A stretch of 24,843 nt of DNA, taken from assembly GCA_009918225.1 (NCBI GenBank), contig RGEP01000006.1, forward strand, positions 1-24,843. The letters are read 5' to 3'. The position numbers and the translations under genes are program-made. The notes under the pieces are model-generated. The model saw only the letters and a list, made by a program, of their open reading frames with translations, did no database searches and was not told the origin of the DNA. This stretch comes from Betaproteobacteria bacterium (GTDB lineage: Bacteria; Pseudomonadota; Gammaproteobacteria; Burkholderiales; Burkholderiaceae_C). Shown one piece after another: positions 16,647 to 24,412 of the stretch. The first letter of the stretch is position 1. Every line of letters begins with the position of its first letter.

Positions 16647-17560
16647 CAACGCTCCTTCAGATACGGCACGCCCAGCGCCGCCGGTGCCCTCGCGCGGCCA
16701 ATAAAGCCGGCCAACAGCACCACGGTCAGCACATAGGGCAAGGCCTGGATGGCCTGAACCGGAACGGTACCACCGCCCAGGGCTTCGGGCCATGGCGCGC
16801 CTTGAAGCCGAATGGCCACCGCGTCCAGGAATCCGAACAACAGACAAGCCGCCAAGGCCCCGACCGGGTTCCACTTCCCAAAGATCAGGGCGGCCAGGGC
16901 CATATAGCCTCTGCCAGCGGTCATGTGGGGAATGAAGTTGGCGTTTAAGGCCAAGACCAGGTAGCTGCCCGCCAGGCCCGACAACACCCCATTGAGGGCA
17001 AGCGCTCGGTAGCGCAGGCCTTGCACCGACACACCGGCCGCGTCCACCATCAAGGGGTTCTCGCCCACTGCACGCAGCCGCAGGCCCAAACGCGTGTGAA
17101 AGAGCAGTGCCCACACCAAGACCACACACAACAGGGCCCCGTAGACGAGGACGTTGTGGCCCAACAGCCCCAGCCCCAGCACCGGGCCGATCACGGGCAC
17201 CACTTGCACCGCTTGGGCCCAAGACGTCAACCAGGGCATCAAGCGCGCGCCTTCAGCGATCTGAGGAGTCTGCCCACCCAAGCCAAACCAAGCGCCACCC
17301 AGCACCACGGTCAAGCCAGCAGCGGTCATGGTCAGGGCCATGCCCATCACCACCTGGTCACCACGGTGGGTCACACAGCCCCAGCCCTGGACCATGGAAA
17401 GGGCCACCCCCAGGCCCAAGGCCACCGCCATCGCCGGCAGCCAAGAGCCCGTGGCCGCAGCCACACTGGCGGCAGCAAAAGCGGACAACAGCATCTTGCC
17501 TTCTAGCCCCAGGTCCACCACGCCCGAGCGCTCGGCCAAGCAGCCGGCCAAGGCACACAA
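16646..17560 (-). CDS. Nucleoside ABC transporter permease 2, 5'-truncated
   Basis: Inner-membrane permease of the BMP-type nucleoside importer (YufQ/NupQ-like, branched-chain/ribose permease superfamily). The visible protein begins at residues CALAGCLAERSGVVDLGLEG, which in the family normally follow some 20 residues containing an N-terminal membrane helix. Multiple hydrophobic segments follow, with the family stretch GLRLRAVGENPLMVDAAGVS and the terminal LGVPYLKER. The only start available is a TTG at 17558-17560, immediately at the point where the upstream permease loses its frame. The natural start and first helix therefore appear deleted together with the end of permease 1. Its 3' end is normal and overlaps cdd by one base. 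Whether it is translated is doubtful; it may be a pseudogene or an assembly artefact. Confidence 0.85.
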   Translation of the reverse strand: MCALAGCLAERSGVVDLGLEGKMLLSAFAAASVAAATGSWLPAMAVALGLGVALSMVQGWGCVTHRGDQVVMGMALTMTAAGLTVVLGGAWFGLGGQTPQIAEGARLMPWLTSWAQAVQVVPVIGPVLGLGLLGHNVLVYGALLCVVLVWALLFHTRLGLRLRAVGENPLMVDAAGVSVQGLRYRALALNGVLSGLAGSYLVLALNANFIPHMTAGRGYMALAALIFGKWNPVGALAACLLFGFLDAVAIRLQGAPWPEALGGGTVPVQAIQALPYVLTVVLLAGFIGRARAPAALGVPYLKER

Positions 17561-18561
17561 ATGTCGCGGCTGAAGCCCGGCACTTCGAAGGCGAGCTCGG
17601 CACCGCCCTGGTACAGCGTGCCAAACAACAGGGCCGCCAGGGCGATGCCCACGGGGTGGTTGCGCCCAATCAGCGACACCGCAATGCCCGCAAAGCCCGC
17701 ACCGGCCACGAAGTCGGGCAGCAGCCGCTGGTGCACCCCGGCAATCTCGTTGACCCCCACCAAGCCGGCCATGGCCCCAGACACCACCATCGCGGCCATC
17801 ACCTGGCGCCGCGGGTCCACGCCCGCATACAGCGCCGCCGCCGGCGCGTGGCCGCTGGCGCGCAATTCAAAGCCGCTGCGGCTGCCCCACAACAACCACC
17901 AGGTGGCCACCAAAGCCAGAACAGCCAACACGGCCGTGAGGTTCAAAGGCGTGGCCGGCCACTCCACCCCCAGGCCCTGCAGGGCCTCATGCACACCCGG
18001 CATGCGCGCTGCGGGTTCAAAAGCACGGCTTTGGAGGTCCATGGTCCCGGGCTCCTTGAGCACCTCCACCAGCAGGTAGCCCATGAGCGCAGCGGCCAAG
18101 AAATTGAACATGATGGTGGTGATCACCACATGGCTGCCGCGCCAGGCCTGCAGGGCGCCGGGCACCGCCGCCCAGGCCGCGCCGAACAGCATCGCGCCCA
18201 TCACCATGGCCGGCACCAACACCGCAGCCGGCAGACCCGGCGCCAGCTGCAAGGCGGCCAAGGCCACCAAGCCCGTACCCAAGCCCCCCATGGCCGCTTG
18301 TCCTTCGCCCCCAATGTTGAACAGCCCCGCATGAAAGGCCACGGCCACGGCCAAGCCCGTGAAGACAAAGGTGGTGGCGTAGTACAGCGTGTAACTCAAG
18401 CCCGATGCGTTGCCCCAGGCGCCCTTGATCAGCAAGCCCAGCACCGTGGCGGGCTCCAATCCGATCGCCCACACCACCATGCTGGCCACCAACAGCGCCA
18501 TGGCCAGGTTCAGCACGGGCAAGAGGCCCAGGTCCATCCAACGCGGCAGGGTCGGGTTCAT
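17503..18561 (-). CDS. Nucleoside ABC transporter permease 1, altered C-terminus
   Basis: First inner-membrane permease of the BMP-type nucleoside importer (YufP/NupP-like). It is recognisable from residue 1 to about 333: N-terminal hydrophobic segments, FHAGLFNIGGEGQAAMGGL (78-95 region), RGSHVVITTIMFNFLA, GFELRASGHAPAAALYAGV, and GAGFAGIAVSLIGRNHPVGI followed by LFGTLYQGGAELAFEVPGFSRD. In the family another 25-30 residues, largely a membrane helix, follow this RD. Here the sequence turns into a Trp/Pro-rich tail (WPAAWPSARAWWTWG) that is the next permease read in the wrong frame. The ATG at 18561 lies 13 bases after the ATPase stop. The loss of the last helix may inactivate it. Normal family length is about 350-370, so the total length hides the lesion. 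Confidence 0.88.
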   Translation of the reverse strand: MNPTLPRWMDLGLLPVLNLAMALLVASMVVWAIGLEPATVLGLLIKGAWGNASGLSYTLYYATTFVFTGLAVAVAFHAGLFNIGGEGQAAMGGLGTGLVALAALQLAPGLPAAVLVPAMVMGAMLFGAAWAAVPGALQAWRGSHVVITTIMFNFLAAALMGYLLVEVLKEPGTMDLQSRAFEPAARMPGVHEALQGLGVEWPATPLNLTAVLAVLALVATWWLLWGSRSGFELRASGHAPAAALYAGVDPRRQVMAAMVVSGAMAGLVGVNEIAGVHQRLLPDFVAGAGFAGIAVSLIGRNHPVGIALAALLFGTLYQGGAELAFEVPGFSRDICVPWPAAWPSARAWWTWG

Positions 18562-18574
18562 GGTCTGGGCATCC

Positions 18575-20167
18575 TCAGTGCGCTGCGCCGCCCATCAGCC
18601 GGCCCAGTGCTGCCTCGTGGCAGTCTTCGATCGGCAGTTCGCCGGCCACCCGCCCGGCATTCATCACCAACACCCGGTCCGAAAGCGCCAAGATTTCGTC
18701 CAACTCCGAGGACACCACCAGCACCGCGCCACCGGCATCACGGTGCGCGCGCAACCGGGCGTGAATGAATTCAATGGCGCCGATGTCCACGCCGCGGGTG
18801 GGCTGTCCCACCAGCAGCACCGCGGGCTGGGCCTGGGCCTCACGCGCCAGCACCAGCTTTTGCTGGTTGCCGCCTGAGAACTTAGAGGAACGCAACTCCG
18901 GGTTGCGGGGCCGCACATCGTAGGCCTGCATCATTTCCATCGTGGCCTGCTTCATCACGGCGCGCTTCATCCAGGCCCAACTGCCGTAACGCCGCCAGGC
19001 CTGGTGGCCCAGGACAGCCGACTCCCAGGCTGCAAAGGGCAAGACCAGTGCACGGTGCAAGCGGTCTTCGGGCACATGGGCCAGTTGCCGCTGCCGCGCT
19101 TGTGCCGGACTCAGCCAAGCCGTGGGGACAAAACGGTCTTCGGCCAAGACCAGAGAGCCCGCCTGCGGCACCCTCAGGCCCGACAGCACCTCCAGCAATT
19201 CCGTCTGCCCATTGCCCGACACGCCGGCCACGCCCACGATCTCCCCAGCCCGCAGGGTCAGGCTGACGTCGTCCAGCCGTGGCACTCCAAGCTCGTCGCA
19301 CCAGCGCAGGCCTTGCGCCTGCAACAACACGGGGCCCACGCCCCGGGCCTCATCGCCCGGTGCACGCTGAGCCCCCGGGACGGCCGCCACGCGCCGGCCG
19401 GTGCTCACCCGCCGGCCGACCATGGCCTGTGCCAGGTCGTCCACGCTGGTGTCGGCAATCTCGCGCTCCAATACCACCTCGCCCGCGCGCATCACGGTCA
19501 CGCGGTCGCACAGCGCCATGATCTCCTTGAGCTTGTGGGTGATCAGCAGCACCGTGGTGCCGCGCTCACGCAAGCCGCGCAGCGCTGCGAACAGGGCCGT
19601 GGTTTCATCGGGCGTCAACACCGCGGTGGGCTCGTCCAAGATCAACACCCGGGCGCCGCGCACCAGCGCCTTCAGAATCTCCAGGCGCTGCCGCTCGCCC
19701 ACCGGCAGGTCTTCCACCACCGCATCCAGGCGCACGCGCAGCCCGGTTTCCTCCATCAGCGATTGCAAGCGCCCGGCCAGGGCCGTACGGGCGGCACCCA
19801 GCCGCCAATCCGGCTCAGCTCCGAGCAGCACGTTGTCCAGTGCACTCATGTTGTCCACCAACATGAAGTGCTGATGCACCATGCCAATCCCCACGGCCAT
19901 GGCGTCGTGCGAATCACGGATCTGAACCGCGCGGCCATCCACCTCGATCGAGCCTTCATCGGCCTGGTAGAAGCCATACAGGATGGACATCAGGGTGCTC
20001 TTGCCCGCCCCGTTCTCGCCCACGATGCCGTGCACCGAGGCGCGGGCCACCCGCAGGTTCACCGATCGGTTGGCCTGTACCGCGCCGAAGCGTTTACCGA
20101 TGCCCGCCATGTGCACCGCCAACGGCTGCGCACCGTCCGGGCCGGGAACTGCGCCGGCCACGGTCAC
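18575..20167 (-). CDS. Nucleoside ABC transporter ATP-binding protein (double domain)
   Basis: ATPase of a BMP-dependent nucleoside importer (YufO/NupO-like, sugar-type tandem ABC protein), 530 residues. Domain 1 has Walker A GENGAGKST (50-58), MVHQHFMLVDNMSALDN (characteristic of the BMP-associated ATPases), signature PVGERQR and Walker B LILDEPTAVLTP. Domain 2 has the degenerate loop GVSGNGQTE (315-323) instead of a GKT Walker A, signature SGGNQQK (431-437) and LLVGQPTRGVD, in which Gln takes the place of the catalytic Glu. Asymmetry of this kind is normal for the family. The start is GTG at 20167, overlapping the binding-protein stop as GTGA. Nucleoside specificity follows from the partner binding protein and the downstream salvage genes. 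Confidence 0.94.
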   Translation of the reverse strand: MTVAGAVPGPDGAQPLAVHMAGIGKRFGAVQANRSVNLRVARASVHGIVGENGAGKSTLMSILYGFYQADEGSIEVDGRAVQIRDSHDAMAVGIGMVHQHFMLVDNMSALDNVLLGAEPDWRLGAARTALAGRLQSLMEETGLRVRLDAVVEDLPVGERQRLEILKALVRGARVLILDEPTAVLTPDETTALFAALRGLRERGTTVLLITHKLKEIMALCDRVTVMRAGEVVLEREIADTSVDDLAQAMVGRRVSTGRRVAAVPGAQRAPGDEARGVGPVLLQAQGLRWCDELGVPRLDDVSLTLRAGEIVGVAGVSGNGQTELLEVLSGLRVPQAGSLVLAEDRFVPTAWLSPAQARQRQLAHVPEDRLHRALVLPFAAWESAVLGHQAWRRYGSWAWMKRAVMKQATMEMMQAYDVRPRNPELRSSKFSGGNQQKLVLAREAQAQPAVLLVGQPTRGVDIGAIEFIHARLRAHRDAGGAVLVVSSELDEILALSDRVLVMNAGRVAGELPIEDCHEAALGRLMGGAAH

Positions 20168-21192
20168 TTGCAGGCGTTGGCCGCCATGTAGTCGATCACC
20201 TTGACCTTGCCGGCGATGATGTCGGCGCGCGCGGCATCCACCCGCTTTTTCATATCAGGTGTGATCAGCTTGGCGTTGTGCTCGTCCAGCGCGTAGTCCA
20301 CGGCGTTTTCCGCCAGGCCCAGCACGGTCAGGCCAGGGTTCACGCCCTTCATGGCGCGCGCCACGGCCACGTCCACCCGTTTGACCATCGAGGTCAGCAT
20401 CGTGCCGGGCTGCAGGTGGTTCTGGTTGCTGTCCACGCCGATGGCGTAGCGGCCACTGTCCTTGGCGGCCTGGTACACACCGATGCCGGTGCCGCCAGCC
20501 GCGGCAAACACCACGTCCACCCCTTTGGCGAACTGCGCCTTGGCCAGTTCACTGCCACGCGTGGGGTCGTTCCAGGCCGCTGGCGTGGTGCCGGTCATGT
20601 TGGCGCTGACCTCCACCTTCGGATTGGCATAGCGGGCGCCTTGCTCAAAGCCACACTGAAACTTTCGAATCAGGGGGATGTCCATGCCGCCGATGAAGCC
20701 CACCTTGCCGGTCTTGCTGGCCATGGCAGCCAGCATGCCCACCAGGAAACTGCCCTCGTGTTCCTTGAACAGGATGGACTGCACATTGGGCAAGGTCACC
20801 ACCGCATCAATCAAAGCAAATTGAAGGTTCGGATGCGCCTTGGCGACCTTCTCCATGGGCGTGCCCTGGGAGAAGCCCACGCCCACGATCGGGTTGGCCC
20901 CACGCTCGGCCATGCGGCGCATGGCCTGTTCGCGCTGCGCCGGGTTGGCGATCTCAAACTCCAGATATGCCTGGCCGGTCTCCTTTTTCCAGGCTTCGGC
21001 GCCCCGAAAGGCGGCCTCGTTGAAAGACTTGTCGAACTTGCCGCCCATGTCAAAGATCACCGCAGGCGCAGCCCGTACGGCCGAGGCGCCCGTGGCCAGA
21101 ACCCCCAGGAAGAAAGCCAAGCCCCATGCGGGCACTGCGCGGCGCGCAAGTGTGCTGCTCAAGGGCAGGGAAAGGGTCTTCAAGCTGGGCAT
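20164..21192 (-). CDS. BMP family nucleoside-binding protein of ABC transporter
   Basis: Exported solute receptor of the BMP (basic membrane protein/PnrA/Med) family, which binds purine and pyrimidine nucleosides and delivers them to the ABC importer. It has 342 residues with a signal peptide (hydrophobic core about residues 22-40, cleavage near VRAAP). The family opening is PAVIFDMGGKFDKSFNEAAFRGAEAW (in parts), followed by GVGFSQG, HPNLQFALIDAVV, EGSFLVGMLAA, KVGFIGGMDIPLIRKFQCGFEQG (in parts), VDVVFAAAGGTGIGV and GVDSNQNHLQPGTMLTSMVKRVD (in parts). A GGTGAGG-type ribosome site precedes the ATG at 21192. It is the first gene of the nine-gene - strand operon and divergent from add. Confidence 0.95.
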   Translation of the reverse strand: MPSLKTLSLPLSSTLARRAVPAWGLAFFLGVLATGASAVRAAPAVIFDMGGKFDKSFNEAAFRGAEAWKKETGQAYLEFEIANPAQREQAMRRMAERGANPIVGVGFSQGTPMEKVAKAHPNLQFALIDAVVTLPNVQSILFKEHEGSFLVGMLAAMASKTGKVGFIGGMDIPLIRKFQCGFEQGARYANPKVEVSANMTGTTPAAWNDPTRGSELAKAQFAKGVDVVFAAAGGTGIGVYQAAKDSGRYAIGVDSNQNHLQPGTMLTSMVKRVDVAVARAMKGVNPGLTVLGLAENAVDYALDEHNAKLITPDMKKRVDAARADIIAGKVKVIDYMAANACK

Positions 21193-21268
21193 GCCTCACC
21201 TGTGTCCAGGACGTTAAACGGTTAAGGATAGCAAGCCGCCAGCCCAGTCCGGCCAAAGCGGGTTTAGC
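21193..21268. promoter_or_regulatory. Divergent control region between the nucleoside operon and add, with imperfect palindrome
   Basis: A 76-base gap between the two oppositely transcribed halves of the nucleoside locus. It contains a short AT-rich island in GC-rich surroundings with an imperfect palindrome TTAAACGGTTAA (21214-21225; 10 of 12 positions symmetric about the central CG). This could be an operator or part of overlapping promoters. No complete -35/-10 pair is convincing by eye. A shared regulator acting here is inference; none is encoded in the window. Confidence 0.4.
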
Positions 21269-22339
21269 ATGGTGGGCATGTCGAGTTCCCCGTCCTGGGC
21301 CACGCTGGCCGCCATGCCCAAGGTGCAGCTGCACGACCACCTGGACGGCAGCCTGCGAATCGGCACCCTGATCGAGTGCTGCCAACGGCGCGGCTTGGCC
21401 CTGCCCACCCGCGACGAGGCCGAACTGGCCGCTTGGTTCCGCCACAACGCCATGGCCGGCAGCCTGGAGCGCTACCTGCAGGGTTTCGCCTTGACCGTGG
21501 CGGCCATGGGCGACGTGCAGGCCCTGGAACGGGTGGCCTTCGAGGCGGCCGAAGACGCACGGGCCGAAGGCTGTGTCTTGGCCGAGTTCCGCATGGCCCC
21601 ACTGTTGTTGGAGGCCCATGGCGTGGCCCCAGACGAAGCCGTTTCGGCGATGCTGGCCGGCCTGTCGCGCAGTGGGCTGGCCTGTGGCCTGATCGTGTGC
21701 GGCATGCGGCACGAAGCGCCCGAACGCGTGGCGCAGGCAGCTGAGCTCGCGCTGCGCCACCGAGTCGGCCCCGAGCGCCCCATCGGCGTGGTCGGCTTCG
21801 ATCTGGCAGGCCCTGAGCACGGGTGGCCGGCCACGCGCCACGCCCATGCCTTGGGCCGGGTGCGTGAGGCCGGCCTGCCCATCACCTTGCATGCCGGCGA
21901 AGCCGACCGGGGCGAGCGGGTGCTGGAAGCCGTGGCCCTGGGCGCACGGCGCATCGGCCACGGCGTGCGCCTGGCCGACCTTTTGCACACCGAAGCCAGC
22001 CTCGAGGCTTTGCAAACCCTGCGCCAGGCTCAGGTGCACTTGGAAGTCTGCCCCACCAGCAATGTGCACACCGGCGCCGCCGTCTCCATCGCACAGCACC
22101 CTATTCGGGCCTTGTGGGACGCCGGCGTGTCGCTGTCCTTCCACACCGACAATCACCTGATTTCCTGCACCAACCTGAACCTCGAAGGCCAAGTCCTGAT
22201 GGACCACGCCGGTTTCGCTTTGACAGACCTGCTGGCCATGCAGGAGCAGGCGCTGAAGGCCAGTTTTTTGCCGGCCGCCATGACCCAGGCAGCCAACGCC
22301 GCACTGCAGTCATGGGCTCAAGCACAGGGACTGCGCTAA
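21269..22339 (+). CDS. add: Adenosine deaminase
   Basis: Deaminates adenosine and deoxyadenosine to inosine and deoxyinosine, which the purine phosphorylase in the divergent operon can split. The protein has 356 residues from the ATG at 21269; a second in-frame ATG at 21278 (353 residues) is equally possible. Active-site parts: zinc histidines in KVQLHDHLDGSL (His22, His24), ITLHAGEAD (zinc His208, catalytic Glu211), RRIGHGVRL (His231), EVCPTSNVHTG and the zinc Asp294 in SFHTDNHLIS. The residue after the zinc Asp is Asn, whereas mammalian and E. coli enzymes have Asp-Asp; Asn also occurs in some bacterial members as I recall. It lies 46 bases upstream of the 5'-nucleotidase gene, probably in one transcript. 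Confidence 0.93.
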   Translation: MVGMSSSPSWATLAAMPKVQLHDHLDGSLRIGTLIECCQRRGLALPTRDEAELAAWFRHNAMAGSLERYLQGFALTVAAMGDVQALERVAFEAAEDARAEGCVLAEFRMAPLLLEAHGVAPDEAVSAMLAGLSRSGLACGLIVCGMRHEAPERVAQAAELALRHRVGPERPIGVVGFDLAGPEHGWPATRHAHALGRVREAGLPITLHAGEADRGERVLEAVALGARRIGHGVRLADLLHTEASLEALQTLRQAQVHLEVCPTSNVHTGAAVSIAQHPIRALWDAGVSLSFHTDNHLISCTNLNLEGQVLMDHAGFALTDLLAMQEQALKASFLPAAMTQAANAALQSWAQAQGLR

Positions 22340-22385
22340 GGTCCCGCAGACCCTGAAGTTGGACCTCGAACCACACGACACCTCC

Positions 22386-24206
22386 ATGCCACACGCCTCT
22401 TGCCACCCGCCCCGTACCGCAGCTTCCTGGCGCCTCACCGCGGCCCTCGCCATGGCCCTCACCTTGGCCCTTGTGGCCGCCGGATGTGCCCAGACCCCAC
22501 AGCCCAGCGCCACGGCTGCAGCCGACACCGTTCAGGTTCGCGTCATCGGCTTCAATGACCTGCATGGCAACCTGGAAAGCGCCAACCTCACCGTCCAGGT
22601 GGCCGACCCCAGCCAGCCCGGCGCAGCGCTGCGGGTGGCCGTGGGCGGCGCCGATGCCATGGCGGGACTGGTGCGCAGCCTGCGCCAGTCCGCGGCCCAC
22701 AGCCTGGTGGTCAGCAGCGGCGACCTCATCGGGGCCACGCCCCTGGTCTCGGCCCTGTTTCGCCATGAATCCACCATCGAAGCCGCGAACCTGATGGGCG
22801 TGAGCGTGGCCACCGCGGGCAACCACGAATTCGACGCGGGCAGCGCCGAGCTGCTGCGCATCCTCAAAGGGGGGTGCGCCGAGCAGCGCTCCGATGACCC
22901 GGTGCGCTCTTGTGCCCTGGGGCCCTACCGTGGCGCCAGCTTTCCCATGGTGTCGGCCAATGTGCGCCGCAGCAGCGGTGGCACCTTGCTGCCGCCCTAT
23001 TGGGTGATGCAAGCCGGTCCGGTCAAGGTGGGGGTGATCGGCGCGGTGACCAAGGTGACGCCGCAATTGGTGGTGCCCTCGGGCGTCGAAGGGCTGCAGT
23101 TCATCGACGAAGCCCAGGCCATCAATGAAGCGGCCCGCGCCCTGCAAGCCCAGGGCGTGCAAGCCCTGGTGGTGACCCTGCACGAAGGCGCTGAAATCGG
23201 CAGCCCCGGCAAGCCGGCGGATTGGAACGACACCAGCTGCCCCGGCTTGCGCGGCGACGCCGTGGACATCATCAAGCGCATCACACCGGCCGTGGACCTC
23301 ATCCTCACCGCCCACACCCACCAAGGCTACAACTGCCTGGTCGACGGGCGCCCCGTGATGCAGGCCGTGGCCTACGGGCGCGGCCTGTCGGTGGCCGACC
23401 TGCACATCAACACCCGCACCGGGGACGTGGACCGTGCCAAGACCGTGGCACGCAACCTGCCGGTCTTCAACGCCCGCACCGATGCGCAACACCGCGAAAA
23501 GATCTTGGCCTCGGAGCAGCCCGCTTACCGCCAGGCCTTGCAGGCCGCCCGGCCCGACCCCGAGGTGGCCGCCTTGGTGCAGCGTTACGCCCAGGCCGCC
23601 GCCCCACAGGCCCAGCGCGTGGTGGGCCGCATCGCCCGCACCCTGGACCGCCGCGGCATGGGCGACTCCCCCGCAGGCCGCCTGGTGGCCCAGGCGCAGT
23701 GGGAAGCCACCCGCAGCCCAGCCCAAGGTGGCTCGCACTTTGCCCTGATGAACCCCGGCGGCATCCGCACCGACCTGGTGTGCCGCGGCACGCCGCCGTG
23801 CGAGGTGACCTACGGCGACCTCTTCAGCATGCAGCCCTTCGGCAACAGCCTGGTGGTGATGAGCCTGACCGGCGCCGAAATCCGGGAGCTGCTGGAGCAA
23901 CAACAGCGGGGGGGCGCCGACTCGCCCCTGATGTCGCCCTCCGAAGGCCTGAGCTACCGCTGGGTTCGCAAAGCCCCCGCCGGCCAGCGCGCCCGGGACA
24001 TCCGCATCCAGGGTCAGCCCCTGAACGATTCGGCCACCTACCGGGTCACGGTCAACAGCTTCATGGCCGAAGGGGGCGACGGCTACACCGTCTTGCAGCG
24101 CGGCCGCCAGCGCCTGGGCGGCGCCCAAGACCTGGACGCGATGCTGGCCCAACTGCGCCAAGGCGTCGCCGACGCCGGCCCGGCCCGCATCACCGTCGTT
24201 GATTAG
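22386..24206 (+). CDS. 5'-nucleotidase/2',3'-cyclic phosphodiesterase family lipoprotein (UshA-like)
   Basis: Exported metallophosphatase that removes phosphate from nucleotides so that nucleosides can be taken up. From the ATG at 22386 it has 606 residues; a TTG at 22359 would only add nine. The signal ends in a lipobox VAAGC (Cys34), suggesting membrane anchoring. The metallophosphoesterase domain shows GFNDLHGNLE (Asp58, His60), SSGDLIGATPL (Asp113), TAGNHEFD (Asn146, His147), VTLHEGAE (His266) and TAHTHQGYNC (His310, His312). The C-terminal nucleotide-specificity domain shows NPGGIRTDL, YGDLFSMQPFGNSLVVMSLT and VNSFMAEGGDGYTVL. Both domains are complete. Location after add and opposite a nucleoside importer fits nucleotide scavenging well. 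Confidence 0.95.
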   Translation: MPHASCHPPRTAASWRLTAALAMALTLALVAAGCAQTPQPSATAAADTVQVRVIGFNDLHGNLESANLTVQVADPSQPGAALRVAVGGADAMAGLVRSLRQSAAHSLVVSSGDLIGATPLVSALFRHESTIEAANLMGVSVATAGNHEFDAGSAELLRILKGGCAEQRSDDPVRSCALGPYRGASFPMVSANVRRSSGGTLLPPYWVMQAGPVKVGVIGAVTKVTPQLVVPSGVEGLQFIDEAQAINEAARALQAQGVQALVVTLHEGAEIGSPGKPADWNDTSCPGLRGDAVDIIKRITPAVDLILTAHTHQGYNCLVDGRPVMQAVAYGRGLSVADLHINTRTGDVDRAKTVARNLPVFNARTDAQHREKILASEQPAYRQALQAARPDPEVAALVQRYAQAAAPQAQRVVGRIARTLDRRGMGDSPAGRLVAQAQWEATRSPAQGGSHFALMNPGGIRTDLVCRGTPPCEVTYGDLFSMQPFGNSLVVMSLTGAEIRELLEQQQRGGADSPLMSPSEGLSYRWVRKAPAGQRARDIRIQGQPLNDSATYRVTVNSFMAEGGDGYTVLQRGRQRLGGAQDLDAMLAQLRQGVADAGPARITVVD

Positions 24207-24412
24207 GCTCAGATGTTGTACCCTTGTCACAGTCCGGTCATGCTGCGGGGGCATGCTGTTGCGCAAGCGCACTGTCCTCCGCGATAGTCCGGGAGTAACC
24301 CCACCCGCGGCGCTGTCAGCCGCGCGTGACGTTCCCGCCTCTTAACACCCCCCCTGGGCGTTCGTGTGTCAGTTCCGCGCGTGCGCCTGTTTCTGTCTTT
24401 TGGAGACCTCCC
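24207..24412 (+). promoter_or_regulatory. Intergenic region before the TonB-dependent receptor, with hairpins and candidate promoter
   Basis: 206 bases without a gene. Two short inverted repeats are visible: CATGC/GCATG with a 7-base loop (24239-24255) and CGCGGC/GCCGCG with a 7-base loop (24306-24324). Neither is followed by a T-run, so they are weak terminator candidates. Between them a possible sigma70 promoter has TTGCGC (24259-24264) and GATAGT (24283-24288) with an 18-base spacer, each 4 of 6 to consensus. The downstream gene has GGAG at 24402-24405, seven bases before its ATG. Confidence 0.35.

Noticed and set aside
17550..17570. Programmed -1 frameshift fusing the two permeases
   Set aside because: A -1 shift would join the frames, but no slippery heptamer or downstream structure is evident, and the fused product would still lack normally conserved helices on both sides.
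17107..18768. A 553-codon + strand open frame opposite the permease genes
   Set aside because: The product is Pro/His/Arg/Gln-rich and featureless, typical of antisense frames at this GC content; the - strand encodes recognisable permeases.
22101..24272. A 723-codon open frame antisense to the 5'-nucleotidase gene
   Set aside because: It is the reverse-strand shadow of a GC-rich gene. Its translation is low-complexity Gly/Ala/His/Gln-rich with no domain, while the + strand shows a full catalytic motif set.
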